Below are positions 25,499 to 34,303 of a stretch of 64,000 nt of DNA, piece after piece. The notes beneath the pieces are model-generated. The model worked only from the letters and a program-made list of their open reading frames with translations. It had not been told where the DNA came from and searched no databases. The stretch is from NCBI GenBank assembly GCA_029001845.1, contig JAREWP010000086.1, positions 1 through 64,000 of the forward strand, read 5' to 3'. This DNA is from Candidatus Magnetocorallium paracelense. Lineage in GTDB: Bacteria; Nitrospirota; Thermodesulfovibrionia; Thermodesulfovibrionales; Magnetobacteriaceae. The position numbers and the translations under genes were made by a program. The first letter of the stretch is position 1, and the number at the start of each line of letters is the position of its first letter.

Positions 25499-26557
25499 AT
25501 GAAAATAGACATTCCCGGCTCCGGTCTCGGTGCACGCACCAAAAAGGAGCATCGAAAGGAGAAAAACTTCTTAACTATCATGAAAATAATAGACAATTTA
25601 ATCGATTCAACAAGCGCCGGCAATTACCCTAAGGACAGAATAAAGCTGATTAACGAATTGTACGAGAAAAGACAGCCATTACCTTCTATTCAATTAAAAG
25701 ACAAAATTTCCTTTGGTACTTTTGATATAAGAGGTTATACTAAACTGTTTTCCGCTCTTAGCAGTGAAGAAGAACAGACAGTGGCCTTAATTTTTCTTTC
25801 TGACTTTTTCGACAGAGCTTCGTCCGAAATAGAGCAGACGAATGGTATTGTATGCAAGTATATTGGTGACGCCTTGTTCTGCTACTGGCTTAGTCCATCT
25901 AAAAAACACAATCCAATAAATGTTTTTTATAAAATTCATAAGATGTTTTATAAATCACTGGAGAGCTTGAAATCGTCAAAGGAATCTTTGTATTATAAGT
26001 GCCGAAAATTAGGTATTAGTTCAGCTATTTCATTCGGTAGCGCATACTATGGGAAATTTGGGGGAGCAAGTAACTGCTACAGCGATTTTGGTCTTATCGG
26101 AACAAATGTCAATATCTGTTTTCGAGTGAGTAAAAAAGCTTTTAAAAATCAACTATATGTTATAGACTCCCCTCCAAAGTATCTCAATAAATACTTGGTT
26201 AGAAAGGTTTCCGGGTTAGTATTATCAGGCGTCAATCAACCTGTTTCGCCTTTTTTAATAGTAAAAAGAAAACAAAGAGTGTCCGATGTAATAGAAAATT
26301 GTCATAATAGCGCTTGTGATCAGCTTGTCGAATGCGATAAAATGTTTTTATCCGGACAAAAGTCAAAGGAGGAATTACCAGACTCCCTTCCTGACATATT
26401 GAGACTTTTTACAGATAAATTATTTTGCTCAAAGAATGGATGCGAGCAAGGCCCTTTTGAAGACTGCAAGAAATTACAGAGCTGTTTTTACGCTTTTGTA
26501 AGCGGATATACAGAAGAACCATTGGAAATATGCGATAATTATAGATCGGAGGCATGA
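25499..26557 (+). CDS. class III nucleotidyl cyclase with Cys-rich C-terminus
   Basis: 352 residues. The catalytic domain (about 70-250) shows both metal-binding aspartates (FDIRGYT and KYIGDALFCYW) and the transition-state Asn/Arg pair (NVNICFRVSK). The Lys of KYIGD is the adenine-type residue, but the second base-reading position (Asp or Thr in adenylyl cyclases) is Gly in FGLIGTNVN, so the base is uncertain. No membrane segment or sensor domain precedes it. The C-terminal 85 residues hold eight cysteines, in two clusters (CHNSACDQLVEC; CSKNGCEQGPFEDCKKLQSC) plus one near the end, suggesting a metal or Fe-S site. Tightly packed between the phospholipase-like gene and an unknown gene, as in Pycsar-type defence operons. 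Confidence 0.8.
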   Translation: MKIDIPGSGLGARTKKEHRKEKNFLTIMKIIDNLIDSTSAGNYPKDRIKLINELYEKRQPLPSIQLKDKISFGTFDIRGYTKLFSALSSEEEQTVALIFLSDFFDRASSEIEQTNGIVCKYIGDALFCYWLSPSKKHNPINVFYKIHKMFYKSLESLKSSKESLYYKCRKLGISSAISFGSAYYGKFGGASNCYSDFGLIGTNVNICFRVSKKAFKNQLYVIDSPPKYLNKYLVRKVSGLVLSGVNQPVSPFLIVKRKQRVSDVIENCHNSACDQLVECDKMFLSGQKSKEELPDSLPDILRLFTDKLFCSKNGCEQGPFEDCKKLQSCFYAFVSGYTEEPLEICDNYRSEA

Positions 26558-26558
26558 G

Positions 26559-27170
26559 GTGGCTACAAGAAGTTTTATCTGTCCAAAGGACCCCAAGAAA
26601 GTAGCAGAATTTATATTGCGTATATATAAAAAACGAACGACAAGGGGCGGTATAGTGCGTGCTACTGCGGGAGAACTGTCGGGTTTCGTTTATAATGAAA
26701 TTGCAGACGATATAATAGATATAATAAAGAAAAAATGTTTAGACGTAAGGTATTTAGTGGGTCCAGTATTTTTAACAAAAAACAAAAAAAACACCATGCT
26801 TGAAAGAGTCATCGAAGGTGCGCCGATAAAACTTTATATTAGCCCGACACGTCAATTCAGGCATTTTCTTTTAACAGACGATAAGTACGCCGCTGTACAG
26901 GAGCCGCATAATTCATTGCCTAATAGCAGAATGGGTAACATTTATACGGACAAAGACTCTCTGGATTACTCAACTATCTCAAGTTTAATTAATTATTTCG
27001 ATAATTTTATCAAGGGATTTGGTTTAGAGCCTGTAAAACAAAAAAGCGATAACCTGATAGTGTTAAGCAAGAGTAAGTTAAAGAAGGTCGAAGCTAAAGC
27101 CATAAGTGACTCTGAATTTTTCGATTTGCTGCCAGTAAACAGGATTAGGGAATATGCCAAAACGGCTTAA
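26559..27170 (+). CDS. unknown protein of the phospholipase-cyclase operon
   Basis: 203 residues, GTG start 1 bp after the cyclase stop with a ggaggcatgag site. No signal peptide or membrane helix. I recognise no family with certainty. Alternating strand/helix pattern and the segment YISPTRQFRHFLLTDDKYA followed by EPHN recall the non-catalytic phospholipase D-like domains of some sensors, but no HKD motif is present. Its invariant packing with the cyclase suggests a sensor or regulator of the system. Confidence 0.6.
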   Translation: MATRSFICPKDPKKVAEFILRIYKKRTTRGGIVRATAGELSGFVYNEIADDIIDIIKKKCLDVRYLVGPVFLTKNKKNTMLERVIEGAPIKLYISPTRQFRHFLLTDDKYAAVQEPHNSLPNSRMGNIYTDKDSLDYSTISSLINYFDNFIKGFGLEPVKQKSDNLIVLSKSKLKKVEAKAISDSEFFDLLPVNRIREYAKTA

Positions 27171-27280
27171 ATAAGGCATTATAGAGACTTATGTGTAGAA
27201 AAAGGGGGAAAAGGAAAGGCGTTAGGCAGCGGGACACTGAGGGGCAATTTACTGATTTTTCAAGCCTGAGTGTATAAGAA
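27171..27280. other. intergenic, nothing recognised
   Basis: Short AT-rich spacer after the cyclase operon; no terminator hairpin of good quality was found. Confidence 0.4.
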
Positions 27281-27362
27281 CAACAGATTCACCCATAAGG
27301 TGAAGCTTATTTTGGCATAGCATCAATTTTTTCCTTAGCTGAAGGCTGACCTCTGTTTTTCA
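27281..27362. repeat. dispersed repeat family B, partial copy 4 (inverted)
   Basis: Only the half with acccataaggtgaagcttat and ttagctgaaggctgacctct is present, so the copy is truncated at its left side, at the boundary of the accessory island. Confidence 0.6.
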
Positions 27363-27466
27363 TATATTATAACAATATTGATAATGATCGTCAATATCTT
27401 GTTGGTTCAGGCAATTTTAAAATTCCTCTTTCGCCTTTTAATTCCCCCTTTTGGGTTATAATATTT

Positions 27467-27590
27467 AATGTCATTAATTCAAGGAGCAAAGCGCCTTCAT
27501 CGGCTAAACTCGAAGGCTCCGCTTCGCTACGCCTTCTCAAACATGACCCGCTTCCGTCGGAAGGTGCTTCACCCCTTAAGTTAATGGTAT
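27467..27590. repeat. palindromic repeat family A, copy 3 (reverse orientation)
   Basis: Begins aatgtcattaattcaagga and ends accccttaagttaatggtat, reading the block order of copy 1 in reverse complement. Located 40 bp before the histidine kinase gene. Confidence 0.8.
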
Positions 27591-27628
27591 TTTTATAATA
27601 TTGGTAACAGTTTACGGCTAGGAATAAA

Positions 27629-29341
27629 ATGGATCGACTAACAAAAATTACGAAAGATAACTCTTCCCATATACAGGAAGTCTGCGAATTAGTCAATGAG
27701 CTGGAGATTTGTGAACTGGAGCGCACCCGTGCGAAAGACAGATTTGTAAAGCTGCTGGAGTCCGCTCCAGATGCAATGATTCTCATTAATAAAAACGGGC
27801 AGATTGTAATGGCGAACGGACAGGCGGAAGAAATATTTAAATATGGCAAGGAAGAGCTGTCAGGCCTGGAAGTTGAAATTTTGATCCCCGAACGGTACAG
27901 AGACAAACACAGGGAATACAGAAATGAGTATTTTAAGTCGCCTCACATACGTAATATGGGGTCCGGGTTAGACACCTACGGCCTTACGAAAGACAAAAGA
28001 GAGTTCCCTATCGATATAGCCATCAGCACTCTTGAAACAGAAGAAGGAATCTTTGGTTTAGGCGCTATACGAGACATTACAAAGCAAAAGCAGGCGGAAG
28101 AGAGGATAGAGCGTAATTACCGCATTCAAAGCGCCATAAATGCAATCTTGAGGATTTCCTTGGAACCGATCTCCATGGAGGATCAGCTTGCGCATATTTT
28201 TGACTTGATCGTTTCGATCCCGCTTCTCGATTTACAGCATAAAGGGTGTATTTTTATTAAAGAAGATAAACCCGATGAATTGGCAATGAAGGTTAATCGA
28301 GGCTTGTCCCCTTCACAACAAACCACCTGCAATAAAATCCCTGATACGAAATGTTGTTTTGGCGGATCGAAACCTTCTACTGAAATACAATTCATTCGTT
28401 ATGATGATTGTCAGGACATTATTTATCGTGACGGCTCAACGCACTTCGGATATTTTTATGTCCCCATGTTGTCGGAAGATATTTTATTGGGAGTCATGAT
28501 TTTATATGTAAATAAGGGTCATAAAAGAGAACATGAACACAAAGAGTTCCTGGAAATAGTCGCCAATACGTTAACCGGCATTATAAAACACAAACGCGCC
28601 GAACAGGAAAAACAGCAGCTCCGGGAACAAATTATGTTGTCCGAGAAACTTCTTGCTTTGGGAAGAATCTCGGCGAATGTGGCCCATGAAATCAGAAATC
28701 CCCTGACAGCCGTGGGCGGCTTCGCCAGAAGGTTGAGTAAAAACGTATTAGAGGGAACAAGAGAAAAAGAGTATACAAATATAATTATTTCGGAAGTAAA
28801 CAGGTTGGAGAGAATTTTAAAAGATGTCCTCTCTTTTTCAAAAGAAACCCATCTGCGCCCGGCCCGGTGCAAGATAAACGAAGTCACCGACGAGTCTCTT
28901 AAAATGCATGAGGACATTTGCTTGAAGAGTCGAATAAAAACTGTAAGGAGATACAGTGACAATTACAGTGTGTCGATCGATCGGGACAGAGTAAGAGAGG
29001 TAATAGACAATTTGATATCAAATGCAATCGATTCCATGCCCGATGGCGGAGATTTAACGGTCTCGGTCGATAATGAGATTTATAAAGGGAAAAGTCACAT
29101 AGTAGTAAAAATCGCTGACACAGGAGAAGGAATAAGCGAGGATGATCTAAACATGATATTCGAGCCTTTTTTTACGACAAAGGCCGCCGGTGCAGGACAT
29201 GGAACAGGTCTTGGTCTACCGATCAGCAGAAAGATTATGGAAGAACACGGGGGATTTATGACGGCAGAGAGTGAAAAAAATAAAAGCACAACCTTCAGTC
29301 TGTACTTTCCCTATGAAAAGAAATTCAGCCCGACAGACTGA
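27629..29341 (+). CDS. PAS-GAF sensor histidine kinase
   Basis: 570 residues, soluble. A PAS domain at about 40-150 (LESAPDAMILINKNGQI, then the GAIRDITKQKQAEERIE linker), a GAF domain at about 165-325, a dimerisation/phosphoacceptor helix with VAHEIRNPLTAVGG (His near 353), and a C-terminal ATPase domain with the N box (NLISNAID), G1 (DTGEGI) and G2 (GTGLGLPISRKI). No transmembrane segment, so an internal signal is sensed. No response regulator is adjacent. Its GAF domain belongs to the same subtype as the two in the diguanylate cyclase encoded next door, but the CLCG motif is replaced by CCFGG. Confidence 0.92.
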   Translation: MDRLTKITKDNSSHIQEVCELVNELEICELERTRAKDRFVKLLESAPDAMILINKNGQIVMANGQAEEIFKYGKEELSGLEVEILIPERYRDKHREYRNEYFKSPHIRNMGSGLDTYGLTKDKREFPIDIAISTLETEEGIFGLGAIRDITKQKQAEERIERNYRIQSAINAILRISLEPISMEDQLAHIFDLIVSIPLLDLQHKGCIFIKEDKPDELAMKVNRGLSPSQQTTCNKIPDTKCCFGGSKPSTEIQFIRYDDCQDIIYRDGSTHFGYFYVPMLSEDILLGVMILYVNKGHKREHEHKEFLEIVANTLTGIIKHKRAEQEKQQLREQIMLSEKLLALGRISANVAHEIRNPLTAVGGFARRLSKNVLEGTREKEYTNIIISEVNRLERILKDVLSFSKETHLRPARCKINEVTDESLKMHEDICLKSRIKTVRRYSDNYSVSIDRDRVREVIDNLISNAIDSMPDGGDLTVSVDNEIYKGKSHIVVKIADTGEGISEDDLNMIFEPFFTTKAAGAGHGTGLGLPISRKIMEEHGGFMTAESEKNKSTTFSLYFPYEKKFSPTD

Positions 29342-29370
29342 AAGCCTGAGCCGTTACGAACAGATTAACC

Positions 29371-29520
29371 TAAAAACAGCAGTCAGCTATCAGCGGTCAG
29401 CCTTCAGCTAAGGAAAGAATTGATGTTATGCCAATAATAAGCTTTACCTTACGGGTGAATCTGTTTTGAACCATAAAGTGTTGCGATTAAAGAGCTGACA
29501 GCTAAATGTTGTTTTTAGAT
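29371..29520. repeat. dispersed repeat family B, copy 5
   Basis: taaaaacagcagtcagctat to gctaaatgttgtttttag, same orientation as copy 1 and nearly full length. Lies between two convergent genes, so it could also serve as a terminator. Confidence 0.7.
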
Positions 29521-29531
29521 TAATTATCAAT

Positions 29532-29660
29532 ACCATTCACTTAAGGGGCGAAGCGACTTCCGACGGAAGCGGGTCATGTTTGAGAAGGCGCAGCAAAGCG
29601 GAGCCTTCGAGTTTCGCCGATGAAGGCGGAAGTCGCTTTGCTCCTTAAGTGAATAACATG
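29532..29660. repeat. palindromic repeat family A, copy 4
   Basis: accattcacttaaggggcga to gtgaataacat, full length. Together with the family B copy it fills the whole convergent gap between the kinase and the GGDEF-EAL gene. Confidence 0.8.
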
Positions 29661-29663
29661 GGG

Positions 29664-32600
29664 TTAGTTATAATAAACGTCCCCCTTAAGACCGACTCCC
29701 TTAAAATCCCGGTTTTTTAATAAATCCGTACACTCTTCAGAGGGGATTGGTTTGCTGAAGAGATATCCCTGAGCCTCGTCGCAGTCGAGAGAACGTAATA
29801 ATTCGAGCTGTTCCCGGGTTTCCACACCCTCGGCGATAACTTTCAGTCGCAGGCTGTGCGCCATTGTGATTATTGTTTTTACGATTGTAAGGTCATCGGG
29901 ATCGTGCATGATGTCATTTACAAAGGAACGGTCGATTTTAAGTTTCTTAAAGGGCAGGAGCTTTAAATAGCTTAGAGAAGAGTAGCCTGTTCCGAAATCA
30001 TCTATAGCAAGCTGTATCCCCATTGCCTTGAATTCTCGTAACATCGAAACGGTTGACCCGATGTTTTGCATGCAAAAACTTTCCGTAATTTCTATTTCCA
30101 GGCATTCAGGTTGTAATTCGGTTTCAAAAAGAATTTGAGAAACCATTTCTACAAGATTATGCTGCGTATAGAGTTGTCTCAACGAGAGATTAACAGCCAT
30201 GTTTAGCGGGGCGACGCCTGTTTTTTGCCAGTCGGCATTTTGTTCGCAAGCGGTTCGCAATATCCGTTCTCCCATTGGAACAATCAGACCGCAGTCCTCT
30301 GCTATTGAAATGAATTCGCCCGGGTATATTAAACCTCGCTTTGGATGCAGCCAGCGTATCAGAGCCTCGACACCGACAATCCTGCCTGTTTTAATATCTA
30401 TCTGAGGTTGATAGTGCAAAAGAAATTCATTGTTGTCAATCGCCCGCCGAAGATCGCTTTCCATCTCTCTCCGTTCGTTTATGGAATCATTCATATCCGG
30501 TCTGTAATAAAGCCAGGTATTACCCCCATATTTTTTAGCATTATACATGGCCATATCTGCATTTTTTAAAAGAGTGTCCATATCCTCTCCGTCAGTCGGG
30601 TAAAGGCTTATTCCTATACTGGGAGTTACTGAGCAATTGGCTTCATATAATTCATAGGGAAGGCTTAGTTTGGTTATTATTTTCTCGGAAATACTCTCTA
30701 CATCTTTTTTATCCTGTAAATTCGACAGGATCAGGGTAAATTCGTCTCCGCTCATGCGAGATACAGTATCAGATTCTCTTACGCATTCTGCTATCCTTGC
30801 GGCAGTGGATCGGAGCAGCATATCTCCCGAATCATGTCCAAAGGTGTCGTTTATACATTTAAATCGATCCAAATCTATATACAGAATCGCCAGGTTATAA
30901 TTAAAGCGCCTCGCCCGTTTTATTTCCTGAGTCAGTCTGTCGAGAAAGAGCACTCTGTTTGGAAGTCCTGTGAGGATATCGTAATTGGCCATATACTCCA
31001 GTCGTTCTTCCGTTCGCTTTCGCTCGATAATACCTGCCAATGTATCTGCAATGGCAGTAAAAACTCTATCCTCGAATTCGTTTCTTTTATATCCCTCTTT
31101 CACATAGAGGTTAATGACTCCAAGGACTCTGCCTTTAGACTTAATTGGTATGCAGTAGTGCCCGTGGTTATGCATGCCCTCATATTCGATATCGTGACGA
31201 TCGTCCAGCGAATCGGCGAAAACAATCTCTCCCGTAGACGCCGCGCGACCGCAAAGGCATCTCCCCAGGGGGAGACGACTGCAGGTTTTAAGAAGTTGCG
31301 CCGGTATTCTTCTATGAGTCTTCATTATAAGTACATCGGGATCATCCTCTAACAGGAAAATGCATCCCGTTGACTTTTCCGACAGCCAGGGAATTGTGCT
31401 GATAATATCAAGTGTCTTTTCCAGGTGTTCTTTTAGTGCTATAGGCAGCAGAGAGGTCTGCAGTATTGCGCTGATGACACTTTGGATATTGTAATTCTGC
31501 CTTATTGTATCCTGAGCCTTTCTGCGCATTACGATTCCGGCCACTGTATTGGCGATACTCGTTAATACTTCCTCCTCTCTTTTATCTCTCCGATGCCCCT
31601 GTTGTATATAAACATTAATAACTCCCAGGAGGCGGCTGTTGGAAGATATGGGAATACAGTAATGTCCGTGAGGCTGTATATCTGGATATAATATTTCGTG
31701 TCTTTCATCTTCACAGTGATCGGAAAAAAGAATCTCCTTTGTATTGGCGACAAGTCCGCATAAACATTTCCCATAGGGGATGACAGAACAGGTTTCGATC
31801 TGGGATTTTGTAAAATTTCGATGAGCTGCCAATCTTAACTCACCGGAATCTTCATCTGAGAGAAGTATACAACCCTTTGATTGTAACGATATTCGGGAAA
31901 TAGAGAGGATTTGGTCAAGGATCCGTTTCATCTGTTCATAAAAGGATGAAGGTTCTAAAGAAATTTTCAGAATATTGTTGATAACTTCTTGTGTTCGATA
32001 ATTTTCGGTTATTTCCTCAAAGGCCTCTTCGATATTCCTCTTTTTTTCCCAATCGAATATTTTCAGTATATTAATAACGCTCCACGTCGCCAACACGGCG
32101 ACAATCGCTCGAAATACCTGAACAGGCGCGCCTGTAAAAGAAAGAAAGGCGTCACCGTTAATGATATTGGAAGGAAAAAAATTCCCTTTCGGTACAATAA
32201 ATCCTCCCAATATGCCATAGGTCATAAAAGCGAAAATTGTCCATAAAAAATATCTCCTCACATTTTGGGAAGCTAATACGGCTTCCTCGGATTTGAGGTA
32301 CAAATAGAATCCGGAGGCCGTTAACAAAGAACCTGTCAATCCCAGAAAGTATCTTGCCAATATGCTGCCTGACAGGAAAAAATCATTCCACAGGCAAGCG
32401 CTGACAACGATGACTCCTGTGATAGTTATTGTGACCGGCCATGCGAGGAATGGGGAAAACTTTTTATACAAAGGGCCTGCCTTTGTAATGTTCATTCTAA
32501 AAAGCCTTCGGCCAAATTCAAAAAGAAAAAGGTAGGAGAAAACCAGACAACACCAACGAGCGATATCCAACAGATCGTTTTGCCCCCTGATTATATTCCA

Positions 32601-32792
32601 CATATCCAGCCATTCGTTTATACCGTGGAGCAAACCAAAACAGGCCAAAAGCCAAAAAATACCTCCTATTCTGAAAACACTCTTTTTCTTTGATTGGGCG
32701 AGGATGAGAATTCCCATGATGACAAAGGCCAGACCATAGATAAAAAATACAATATCTAAATGAGATTGAAACCAATGAGTGTGTATGGTCAT
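29664..32792 (-). CDS. GAF-GAF-GGDEF-EAL cyclic di-GMP enzyme with membrane N-terminus
   Basis: 1042 residues from ATG 32792 (MTIHTHWFQSHLD, site gcaggtgaa). About seven hydrophobic helices fill residues 1-250. Two GAF domains follow (about 275-430 and 440-600), each with a CxxLPxGxCLCG-like motif (CSRLPLGRCLCG) and HGHYCIPI. The GGDEF domain has SGDEF near 681 and an inhibitory-site RESD five residues before it. The EAL domain keeps EALIRW (about 809), EITES, DDFGTGYSSLSYLK and EGVET, so both synthesis and breakdown of c-di-GMP look intact. The PilZ protein encoded at 34.3 kb is a possible receptor. Confidence 0.93.
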   Translation of the reverse strand: MTIHTHWFQSHLDIVFFIYGLAFVIMGILILAQSKKKSVFRIGGIFWLLACFGLLHGINEWLDMWNIIRGQNDLLDIARWCCLVFSYLFLFEFGRRLFRMNITKAGPLYKKFSPFLAWPVTITITGVIVVSACLWNDFFLSGSILARYFLGLTGSLLTASGFYLYLKSEEAVLASQNVRRYFLWTIFAFMTYGILGGFIVPKGNFFPSNIINGDAFLSFTGAPVQVFRAIVAVLATWSVINILKIFDWEKKRNIEEAFEEITENYRTQEVINNILKISLEPSSFYEQMKRILDQILSISRISLQSKGCILLSDEDSGELRLAAHRNFTKSQIETCSVIPYGKCLCGLVANTKEILFSDHCEDERHEILYPDIQPHGHYCIPISSNSRLLGVINVYIQQGHRRDKREEEVLTSIANTVAGIVMRRKAQDTIRQNYNIQSVISAILQTSLLPIALKEHLEKTLDIISTIPWLSEKSTGCIFLLEDDPDVLIMKTHRRIPAQLLKTCSRLPLGRCLCGRAASTGEIVFADSLDDRHDIEYEGMHNHGHYCIPIKSKGRVLGVINLYVKEGYKRNEFEDRVFTAIADTLAGIIERKRTEERLEYMANYDILTGLPNRVLFLDRLTQEIKRARRFNYNLAILYIDLDRFKCINDTFGHDSGDMLLRSTAARIAECVRESDTVSRMSGDEFTLILSNLQDKKDVESISEKIITKLSLPYELYEANCSVTPSIGISLYPTDGEDMDTLLKNADMAMYNAKKYGGNTWLYYRPDMNDSINERREMESDLRRAIDNNEFLLHYQPQIDIKTGRIVGVEALIRWLHPKRGLIYPGEFISIAEDCGLIVPMGERILRTACEQNADWQKTGVAPLNMAVNLSLRQLYTQHNLVEMVSQILFETELQPECLEIEITESFCMQNIGSTVSMLREFKAMGIQLAIDDFGTGYSSLSYLKLLPFKKLKIDRSFVNDIMHDPDDLTIVKTIITMAHSLRLKVIAEGVETREQLELLRSLDCDEAQGYLFSKPIPSEECTDLLKNRDFKGVGLKGDVYYN

Positions 32793-33106
32793 TTCACCTG
32801 CTTTCTTCAGACAAAACAAAGAGTTGTCTAAGGGGAGAACTCTTGATGAAGTGGATTGCCGGCAACCGGAACATAACAATCCGTATGATTTCGTTGAAAC
32901 AGCAAAATCAGGGAATTTCCTAAAGATTAAATTAATAAAAAGGTTAAATAATTATATATCAAGTAATCTAAAAAAGTATGTCGGTAAAACACCGATTTTT
33001 TTGTAGGGAAAAGGCTTTTTTTTCTGTAGGTAATTTACCTACAAAACTGCTTTAATTGGAGAATGAAGGAAAAAACAGGGAGTGAAAATGCAGGATTGGG
33101 TATAAA
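32793..33106. other. intergenic leader with palindrome and terminator-like hairpin
   Basis: Contains a perfect 19-bp palindrome tgtaggtaatttacctaca (33025-33043), which may be an operator or hairpin. A small hairpin tcggt-aaaac-accga followed by seven T on the plus strand (32981-33003) has no plus-strand gene to terminate. The remainder is AT-rich. Confidence 0.5.
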
Positions 33107-34294
33107 CTAATCTCCTCTGGAGACTCTTGTAAAAAAAACATTAAAAAACTTATTAAAAAAATAAAAGATTACAAAGGGAGCGGTTAAAAGGAGAATGACC
33201 GATGCAAGTCCCTCTTTAAAGGATTCCATGTTTTTGGGAACAACAGGAAGTTGATAAGTCATAAAACCGGCAAAGCTTCTGGACATCGATTGGCCGCCAA
33301 TAACGATATTCCATCTCATCATAAAAACTCCGATAAGAATCAGAACCGATACAATGGCTGCCCTGGATATGCTCATTCCCGGGAGAGAAAGCAATATAAT
33401 GGGCAAAAACATTCCCAGGCCCCATTGAATGAAGATAATTCTAAAGGCGAATTTATCGAATAAAAGCTCACGCATGATTCCCCATGATTCTTCTGCAATA
33501 TAGGCATGAAAAATAATATCAATGGATTCAAGCAAAGTTGCGAGGATTAAAAATAACAAAAGCACTCTGCACATACTTCGAATCGGATCAATGCACACAG
33601 GGCGCTTGGACAATTTGATCCCTACGACATAAGTGAGAATGCATATGGCTATTCCCGAAATAACAGCTGACATGAGAAAAATAAAGGGCATAAGAGGGGA
33701 CTTCCATAGAGGTACGGTTTTAACGGAACCGAAAATAAATCCCACATAGCCGTGGAGTAATGCAGCGGCGGGAATTCCCACAGCAGCCAGGATTTTTATA
33801 ATTTTATTGTCAAGCTTTAAGGCTTCCTCGCTTACATTGCGACTTCCCAAAGTAAGAATTTTAAATATTACACCTTTAACGCCGCCGGCGCATTCGGCTC
33901 GTCTTATGATATGCTCTCTGTATGAAAACCAGATTTCGCAAACAACAATAGCCATATATGTAAAAAAAACCAGATTAAACGCCGCGATAGCCGAGTAAAA
34001 ATGAGGCGTCATCAAGGTGTATACAGCTCTTTGCGGTTGTGTCAGGTGAAACATTAAAGGCATTGGAGCGACAAAAAGGAGAGCCAGTGAAAAAATAAGA
34101 GAGAATTTGGCCACCAATCTAAGATCTTTTATGCCGAATACATGATAGAGGGAAGAGAGCACGAAAGCACCGGCTACAAGACCTGTAATAAAGGGGTATA
34201 AAGCAATATGTACTGTCCAGTATATGTATTCATTCGGATAAGTAAAAAGATGCTTTAACGTCCAAAGTTCCCCGTGTATATGATCGACATTCAT
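33107..34294 (-). CDS. NrfD/PsrC-type quinone-interacting membrane protein
   Basis: 395 residues with nine to ten membrane helices. NrfD-family features: WTVHIALYPFITGLVAGAFV in the first helix, PLMFHLTQPQRAVYTLMTPH, and a late conserved RWNIVIGGQ. Such proteins move electrons between quinone and a periplasmic Fe-S or molybdenum subunit (polysulphide, nitrite or thiosulphate reductases and related complexes). No Fe-S or catalytic partner is adjacent, so it is an orphan here. It ends 314 bp before the GGDEF-EAL gene and starts 9 bp after the PilZ gene. Confidence 0.85.
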   Translation of the reverse strand: MNVDHIHGELWTLKHLFTYPNEYIYWTVHIALYPFITGLVAGAFVLSSLYHVFGIKDLRLVAKFSLIFSLALLFVAPMPLMFHLTQPQRAVYTLMTPHFYSAIAAFNLVFFTYMAIVVCEIWFSYREHIIRRAECAGGVKGVIFKILTLGSRNVSEEALKLDNKIIKILAAVGIPAAALLHGYVGFIFGSVKTVPLWKSPLMPFIFLMSAVISGIAICILTYVVGIKLSKRPVCIDPIRSMCRVLLLFLILATLLESIDIIFHAYIAEESWGIMRELLFDKFAFRIIFIQWGLGMFLPIILLSLPGMSISRAAIVSVLILIGVFMMRWNIVIGGQSMSRSFAGFMTYQLPVVPKNMESFKEGLASVILLLTAPFVIFYFFNKFFNVFFTRVSRGD

Positions 34295-34303
34295 CTTTTT
34301 TCC

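Noticed and set aside
32793-32879. 29-residue N-terminal extension of the GGDEF-EAL protein
   Set aside because: Cysteine-rich, no ribosome binding site, and the membrane region begins naturally at ATG 32792.
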